Origin: an uncultured Planctomycetaceae bacterium
GTDB lineage: Bacteria > Planctomycetota > Phycisphaerae > UBA1845 > UTPLA1
Direction: 5' to 3'
DNA: 9,879 nt
Assembly: GCA_938008425.1 (NCBI GenBank)
Contig: CALLKH010000535.1
Coordinates: 1-9,879, forward strand
Part shown: positions 6,042 to 9,879 of the stretch, piece by piece
Layout of the letters: every line of letters begins with the position of its first letter
Position numbering within the stretch: the first letter of the stretch is position 1
Translations under genes and position numbers: made by a program
Notes under the pieces: model-generated
Database searches by the model: none
What the model saw: only the letters and a program-made list of their open reading frames with translations
What the model was told of the DNA's origin: nothing

Positions 6042-6204
6042 TTCGCCAGACGGCCAAGCCTGCACGGATCCCCTCAGAAACCCGATAGCTTCTACATGGT
6101 CTCGTCCAATGTCCGGATATTATCAGACGCGGCATTCGCTTAGCGGAACAGCCAAACCGGGGCGGCGATCGGTTCGATATGAAAATCAGGAGGCTCCGAC
6201 CATC
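6042..6204 (+). other. gap between pgeF and the QueC-like gene
   Basis: The 163 bases hold no terminator-like hairpin, so readthrough from pgeF is possible. TATTAT (6118-6123) is a candidate -10 box but lacks a good -35 at normal spacing. A 5-bp stem AACCG/CGGTT lies shortly before the ribosome binding site. No ORF of note. Confidence 0.35.
6188..6193 (+). promoter_or_regulatory. AGGAGG ribosome binding site of the QueC-like gene
   Basis: This perfect Shine-Dalgarno hexamer lies 11 bases before the ATG at 6205. It decides the start against an open frame that extends back into pgeF, and it is the strongest ribosome binding site in the window, suggesting translation independent of pgeF. Confidence 0.85.
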
Positions 6205-6909
6205 ATGGCGAAACCGAAGGCGATCGTTCTCTGCTCCGGCGGGCTTAACAGCGCCGTAATGGCCGCCGTCGCCCAGCAGGAGAACACCCTGGCGATGCTC
6301 CACGTTCGCTTCGGCCACCGCGCTGCGGATCGCGAGTCGCAGTTCTTTGACCGGCAGGTCGATCAACTGGACCCCGCACAGCATCTCGCCATCGACATGC
6401 CGCACTTCGCAACGATCGGCGGCAATGCCCGCGTCAGCAAGAAATACGCGTTGGAAGACGCCCGGGCGATCAGCGACGGCAAGTCCAACGGCTACGTGCC
6501 CGGCATGGTCGGCTCGCTGCTCAGCGCGGCGTTCAGCTGGGCCAGCGTGATCGGAGCGCAGAGAATCCTGATCGGCCTGAGCGAAGACCTCGGCCCGCCG
6601 GGACCGCGCACGTCAACGATTTATCCCGATTATTCCCGCGAAGTGGTGGAACTTTGCAACCAGGCCTTTGCGATGGCGTCAGTGGCCAAACCGATCTCCA
6701 TCGAGGCGCCGATGATCGATCTTCAACGATCCGACATCATCAAGCTGGGTCGGCGCGCCAATGCGCCGTTCGAGTACACCTGGTCCTGCCTGTCGAACGG
6801 TGAGGAGCCGTGCGGCGCGTGCATCGGCTGCGCGACCCGGGCCCGCGGGTTCGTGGATGCGGGAATTCCCGATCCCCTTCTGGTCAAGGAAGCGATCGGC
6901 GTTCGGTAG
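6205..6909 (+). CDS. divergent QueC-family PP-loop protein
   Basis: This 234-residue protein aligns over its whole length with QueC, the ATP-dependent 7-cyano-7-deazaguanine (preQ0) synthase of the queuosine pathway. The PP-loop is SGGLNS (11-16), FGHRAADRE (36-44) matches the DYGQRHxxE region, YPDYSREV (140-147) matches YPDCRxEF, and the C-terminal zinc site is intact with Cys195, Cys203, Cys206 and Cys209 in the PCGxCxxC...RxxGF arrangement. Two key positions differ: Asn15 replaces the Asp of SGGxDS, and GYVPGMV (96-102) replaces VPGRN, losing Arg and Asn. It is therefore probably a paralogue with altered chemistry rather than a standard preQ0 synthase. No queD, queE, queF or tgt gene is in the window, and no DNA-modification or defence partner is adjacent. 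Its neighbours are a dehydrogenase and a purine-linked PgeF-family protein. Family assignment is confident; function is not. Confidence 0.85.
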   Translation: MAKPKAIVLCSGGLNSAVMAAVAQQENTLAMLHVRFGHRAADRESQFFDRQVDQLDPAQHLAIDMPHFATIGGNARVSKKYALEDARAISDGKSNGYVPGMVGSLLSAAFSWASVIGAQRILIGLSEDLGPPGPRTSTIYPDYSREVVELCNQAFAMASVAKPISIEAPMIDLQRSDIIKLGRRANAPFEYTWSCLSNGEEPCGACIGCATRARGFVDAGIPDPLLVKEAIGVR

Positions 6910-6981
6910 GCGCGCTCAACCTTCTTCCATACCCGTTGAACACGATCCGGATGTTGCTTGCAACGACCCTGCGTGGATCAA
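6910..6981. other. short gap between convergent genes, weak hairpins only
   Basis: The 72 bases contain TCAAC/GTTGA with a 15-base loop, and GTTG-CTTG-CAAC nested inside GATCC/GGATC. No T-tract follows on either strand, so no clear intrinsic terminator is seen. Termination here is probably factor-dependent or imprecise. Confidence 0.4.
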
Positions 6982-9150
6982 TCACATCCGCTCAAGCACG
7001 GGAATGCCCAGCAATTCGAGCCCGAGCCGGAGCGCCCGCGCGGTCAGATCGCACAAGCGCAGGCGTGATGCCGCCACTTTGGCATTTTCAGCCTTCAAAA
7101 CCGGGCATGATTCGTAGAATGACATGAAACGCCCCGCGAGTTCGAAGAGAAATTCGCAGAGATAGTTCGGCATCAGATGCTCCGCCACGCTGTCGACCAC
7201 CTCCGGCATCCGAAGCAGGTAAAACGCCAGCGCCCTTTCCGCCGGTTCGGCCAGCAGAATCTCGGCAGTGGTGATATCGACGCCGGCCGTCGCGCCCTCC
7301 TCGGCCCCCTTGCGATAGATGGACCGGATTCGCGCATAGGCGTAGAGCATGTACGGGGCCGTGTTGCCCTGCATCGCCATCATCTTCGACCAGTTGAAGA
7401 CATAGTCCGTGTTGCGATTCTGGAGGAGATCGGCGTACTTGACCGCGCCGATGCCGACGGTCTCCGACACATTCTTGATTTCGTCCTCGGTGAAACCGCG
7501 ACGCTTCTCGGGGTCGGCTTCAGTCGCGCGGACTTGTTCCTCGGCTCGCTCAACGGCCTCGGCGAGCAGGTCCTTGAGCCGCACGCTGCCGCCCACGCGC
7601 GTTCGCAGCATCTTGCGATCCTCGCCGAGCACCGAGCCGAAGCTGACATGCTCCAGGCGTGAGCGCGAGCCGTCCGGCCTTCGCGTCCAGCCGAGGGCGT
7701 GAACGGTGTGAAACAGCATCTCAAAGTGAAGCTTCTGCGGCGCGCCGACGAGGTAGATGACCCGATCCGCGCCAAGGCCGCCGCCGAGCTGAATCAGTGT
7801 GTCGGCCAACGCCTTCACGTGCAATCGAACCGGGTGGCGCTGGGGATGCGAACACCGATAGAGCGCCGCCGCGAGATCGGTCGTGGCGTAGAGCGACGCC
7901 CCGTCCGACTTGCGAATGATCATCGGCAGCGGGTCGCCCTGCGCGCCTTTATACGCCGGGGAGCCGTCCTCCTTTTCGATGAACACACACACGGCGTTCT
8001 GGTCGAGGCGGCAGACGGCGCGATACTCCCCCGTCTGCCCCTCGGTGGTGGCGAGAGACTTCTGTACCTCGTCAACCACATGGGGCAGAAGCGGTTCGTA
8101 AAAACTCTCACCGCAGACGTCCGAGTCTCTCAGAAGCACACCCAGCCGGCGATAGATCTCGTTGCTTTCCCGAAGTGTCGCATCCTTGGCCTTCTGCCAG
8201 GCCGCGATCTCCTGAGTATTGTCGCCGCCGGCCTTGCCCTGAAGCATGGCTGCCACGTACCGCGACAGCTCCGCCAGCGGCATCGCCGCGCCGCCGCCGG
8301 TCGATTTCACGGCGACTTCGGTGCCGACGGCCGCCGCCTCGAGCGCGTTGACGTAGCGGTATGCGGGCAGCAGCGTGGTGAAGCTGGGCTCCAGCCTGGC
8401 GATGTAGGCGTGAAACTCGTCGCCGTTCGGATCGCGATCGAGCAGTTGCTGGTGAAGCTCGGCCCGGGCCTTGAGGATCTCCAGCTTGCGCGGCGAATTC
8501 GTCCGCGTCGCATCGGTCAATTCCCCGGCCAGACGATCAAAATCCGCCGGCGTTTCACCCGTGTGCCGCGTCATGCAGAGGTGCCACAGCGCCAGGATGA
8601 TCTTGCCGAACTGCGTACCCCAGTCGCCGATGTGATTCTGGCGGATGAGGTTGTGCCCCTGGAACGCCAGCGCCCGCACGATCGTGTCGCCAATGATGGT
8701 CGACCGCAGATGGCCGACGTGCATCTCTTTCGCGACGTTGGGCGACGAATAATCGACAACGACTGTCTGCCGCGCCGAGGGTTCGACCGGTTCGACGCCG
8801 AGCCGATCCGTCGCCGGATCGGAAACCGCCGGAATCGACGCGAGGATCGAGGCGACATGGTCGTCTTTCAGGCGCAGGTTGATGAATCCCGGGCCCGCGA
8901 TGCAATCGTCGGACAAGACCAGCAGATCGCCGGACGATTCGCGCAGTTTCTCGACGATCTTCGCGGCGATGTCACGCGGCTTCATGCCGAGCTTCTTCGA
9001 GAGTCCCATGGCCGCGTTGGACTGGTAGTCGCCGTGCGCGGAATTGCCGGCCGGCTTTACCAGGGGATCCTCGTCGCGCACCTGATCGCCGAACGCGGCC
9101 GAGAGTGCGTCTGAAATTCGATTCCTGACTATCGATAGCAGCGATCTCAT
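6982..9150 (-). CDS. argS: arginyl-tRNA synthetase
   Basis: This 722-residue class I aminoacyl-tRNA synthetase charges tRNA-Arg with arginine in the cytosol. The N-terminal Add-1 domain (~1-100) recognises the tRNA elbow. The catalytic core carries SSPNVAKEMHVGHLRST (135-151), with the HIGH motif as HVGH (144-147), and NHIGDWGTQFG (172-182). The KMSKS position reads EDRKMLRTRVGG (510-521); ArgRS enzymes commonly lack a canonical KMSKS, so this is normal. The C-terminal DALR anticodon-binding domain (~596-722) starts at APYMLYAYARI and ends GIPVLERM. The protein is longer than E. coli ArgRS (577 residues). Much of the extra length lies between ~200 and 330 in the connective-peptide region, before SNEIYRRLGV, and around 540-555. 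The ATG at 9150 is chosen because the conserved N-terminus begins there; its ribosome binding site is poor. It lies 143 bases downstream of rsfS on the same strand. Confidence 0.97.
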   Translation of the reverse strand: MRSLLSIVRNRISDALSAAFGDQVRDEDPLVKPAGNSAHGDYQSNAAMGLSKKLGMKPRDIAAKIVEKLRESSGDLLVLSDDCIAGPGFINLRLKDDHVASILASIPAVSDPATDRLGVEPVEPSARQTVVVDYSSPNVAKEMHVGHLRSTIIGDTIVRALAFQGHNLIRQNHIGDWGTQFGKIILALWHLCMTRHTGETPADFDRLAGELTDATRTNSPRKLEILKARAELHQQLLDRDPNGDEFHAYIARLEPSFTTLLPAYRYVNALEAAAVGTEVAVKSTGGGAAMPLAELSRYVAAMLQGKAGGDNTQEIAAWQKAKDATLRESNEIYRRLGVLLRDSDVCGESFYEPLLPHVVDEVQKSLATTEGQTGEYRAVCRLDQNAVCVFIEKEDGSPAYKGAQGDPLPMIIRKSDGASLYATTDLAAALYRCSHPQRHPVRLHVKALADTLIQLGGGLGADRVIYLVGAPQKLHFEMLFHTVHALGWTRRPDGSRSRLEHVSFGSVLGEDRKMLRTRVGGSVRLKDLLAEAVERAEEQVRATEADPEKRRGFTEDEIKNVSETVGIGAVKYADLLQNRNTDYVFNWSKMMAMQGNTAPYMLYAYARIRSIYRKGAEEGATAGVDITTAEILLAEPAERALAFYLLRMPEVVDSVAEHLMPNYLCEFLFELAGRFMSFYESCPVLKAENAKVAASRLRLCDLTARALRLGLELLGIPVLERM

Positions 9151-9190
9151 CCCTGAGTTTTACCCCGAATTGAAGAAATTATCGCGTGGA

Positions 9191-9212
9191 CCGGAATCGC
9201 CCGGAATCCGGG
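9191..9212. repeat. tandem CCGGAATC repeat and hairpin between rsfS and argS
   Basis: CCGGAATC occurs at 9191-9198 and 9201-9208, a period of 10 bases. CCCGG (9200-9204) and CCGGG (9208-9212) form a 5-bp stem with loop AAT. On the minus strand it lies 40-60 bases before the argS ATG. No T-tract follows, so it is not a terminator. The ten-base period is close to one DNA turn and could be an operator, but chance is possible. Confidence 0.3.
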
Positions 9213-9293
9213 CACTGATACGCAAGACGGATCCGGAGCGTAATCGAAAATCGGCAACTCCGGGAATGAACAGAGGCGGCGGGAAGCGGCCGA

Positions 9294-9782
9294 TCAGCCT
9301 TCGGTGCCGCTGGGACGACGATCCTGCGCCGGCAAGCCGGACTCCCAGTCGATCACTTCGCCGTCGCCCCAAAGCGAATCGAGATCGTAATAGGCGCGAT
9401 GCTCGCCATCGAAGAGATGGATGATGACATCCACGTAGTCCACGACGATCCATTTGCTCTCGTCGTAGCCGCTGACGCTGTACGGCGCCTCGCCGCATTC
9501 CTTGCCCATCTTCTTCGTGTGATCGACGACGGCGCGCATCTGCCGTTCAGAGGTGCCGTTTGCGATCACGAAAAAATCGCAGATCGGACTCACGCCGCGC
9601 AAATCAAGAACGACGATCTCCTCGCACTTCTGGTCGTGCATCAACCGTGCGCAGGCGATCGCGTAGGCCTTGGCGGCTTCCGGTCCGCGCGCGGGTTTCA
9701 CGCGCTTCCGTTCGACCACCTCATCCGGGGGCGCGATCGACTTGTTGGTGATGCTCTTCAGAATGTCTTGCTTTCCGGCCAT
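9294..9782 (-). CDS. rsfS: ribosomal silencing factor RsfS
   Basis: This 162-residue protein of the RsfS/Iojap/DUF143 family binds ribosomal protein uL14 on the 50S subunit and blocks subunit joining, lowering translation in starvation or stationary phase. The conserved core (~35-140) shows EEIVVLDLRGVSPICDFFVI (54-73), ANGTSERQMRAVVD (74-87), SKWIVVDYVDVIIHLFD (109-125) and YYDLDSLWGDGE (131-142). The first ~34 residues are a Lys/Arg-rich extension and the last ~20 a polar tail, so it is longer than the typical ~105-120 residues. The ATG at 9782 gives MAGKQD; a TTG at 9809 would add nine residues. No strong ribosome binding site is seen for either. It is followed by argS on the same strand, and the two may be cotranscribed, since the 143-base gap has no T-tract terminator. 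Confidence 0.95.
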   Translation of the reverse strand: MAGKQDILKSITNKSIAPPDEVVERKRVKPARGPEAAKAYAIACARLMHDQKCEEIVVLDLRGVSPICDFFVIANGTSERQMRAVVDHTKKMGKECGEAPYSVSGYDESKWIVVDYVDVIIHLFDGEHRAYYDLDSLWGDGEVIDWESGLPAQDRRPSGTEG

Positions 9783-9846
9783 GGACTGCGAACTTTCAAA
9801 ACCGATCAACGATCAAAACGACTCCCGTTTGGACCGCCATCCAGAC

Positions 9847-9874
9847 AAAAAAGCGCCGGCCTGCGGTTGGCTTT
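9847..9874 (-). terminator. likely intrinsic terminator of a gene beyond the right edge
   Basis: Read on minus, AAAGC (9874-9870), CCG (9866-9864), loop CAGGC, CGG (9858-9856) and GC with six T (9854-9847) form an eight-pair stem with a small internal loop and a T-tract. It would end a minus-strand transcript entering from the right, making rsfS the first gene of its unit with its promoter in 9783-9846. Confidence 0.5.
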
Positions 9875-9879
9875 CACCG

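Noticed and set aside
6205..6909. Canonical preQ0 synthase queC
   Set aside because: The Asp of SGGxDS and the Arg-Asn of PGRN are missing and no queuosine gene is adjacent, so a plain queC label would overstate the evidence.
7699..9114. Long plus-strand open frame (471 codons) opposite argS
   Set aside because: It lies wholly antisense to argS, whose protein has all ArgRS motifs. The antisense product is Arg-rich without any recognisable domain, as expected for the reverse of GC-rich coding DNA.

Overview
The window is GC-rich bacterial chromosome with dense, mostly housekeeping-type genes. It shows no tRNA or rRNA, no CRISPR array, no transposase and no integrase. Several features together suggest a Planctomycetota-like bacterium: a cytochrome c with CxxCH motifs around a DxDGDG calcium-type loop, a stand-alone B12-domain protein with an Arg-rich tail, and a long ArgRS. 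This assignment is inference; no marker gene in the window proves it.

Layout, left to right. Positions 1-181 are the window edge plus the 5' region of a plus-strand gene for a two-domain cobalamin-binding-like protein (182-916). That gene converges on a minus-strand Kef-type cation/proton antiporter gene (1001-2677), with a strong shared terminator hairpin at 951-984. Upstream of the antiporter, also on minus, is an exported two-CxxCH cytochrome c-like protein (2913-3752). A 517-base divergent intergenic region (3753-4269) follows. It is unusually rich in nested inverted repeats and holds two T-tracts on the plus strand although no plus-strand gene precedes them. It is the best candidate in this window for something undescribed: a structured RNA at about 4008-4132.

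The plus strand then carries a zinc-dependent medium-chain dehydrogenase (4270-5226). It overlaps by ATGA with a PgeF/YfiH/LACC1-family gene (5223-6041). After 163 bases comes a divergent QueC-family PP-loop gene (6205-6909). The first two are almost certainly translationally coupled; the third has its own strong ribosome binding site and may share the transcript. The QueC-like protein keeps the zinc cysteines but has lost the PP-loop Asp and the Arg-Asn of the PGRN motif, so it is probably not an ordinary preQ0 synthase.

The right end is a minus-strand translation block: rsfS (ribosomal silencing factor, 9294-9782) upstream of argS (arginyl-tRNA synthetase, 6982-9150). A likely minus-strand terminator at 9847-9874 separates rsfS from whatever lies further right.

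The genes do not form one obvious pathway. Two protein-level oddities stand out, a B12 protein without its cobalt-ligating His and a QueC paralogue without key catalytic positions. One RNA-level oddity stands out, the folded intergenic region with orphan terminators.
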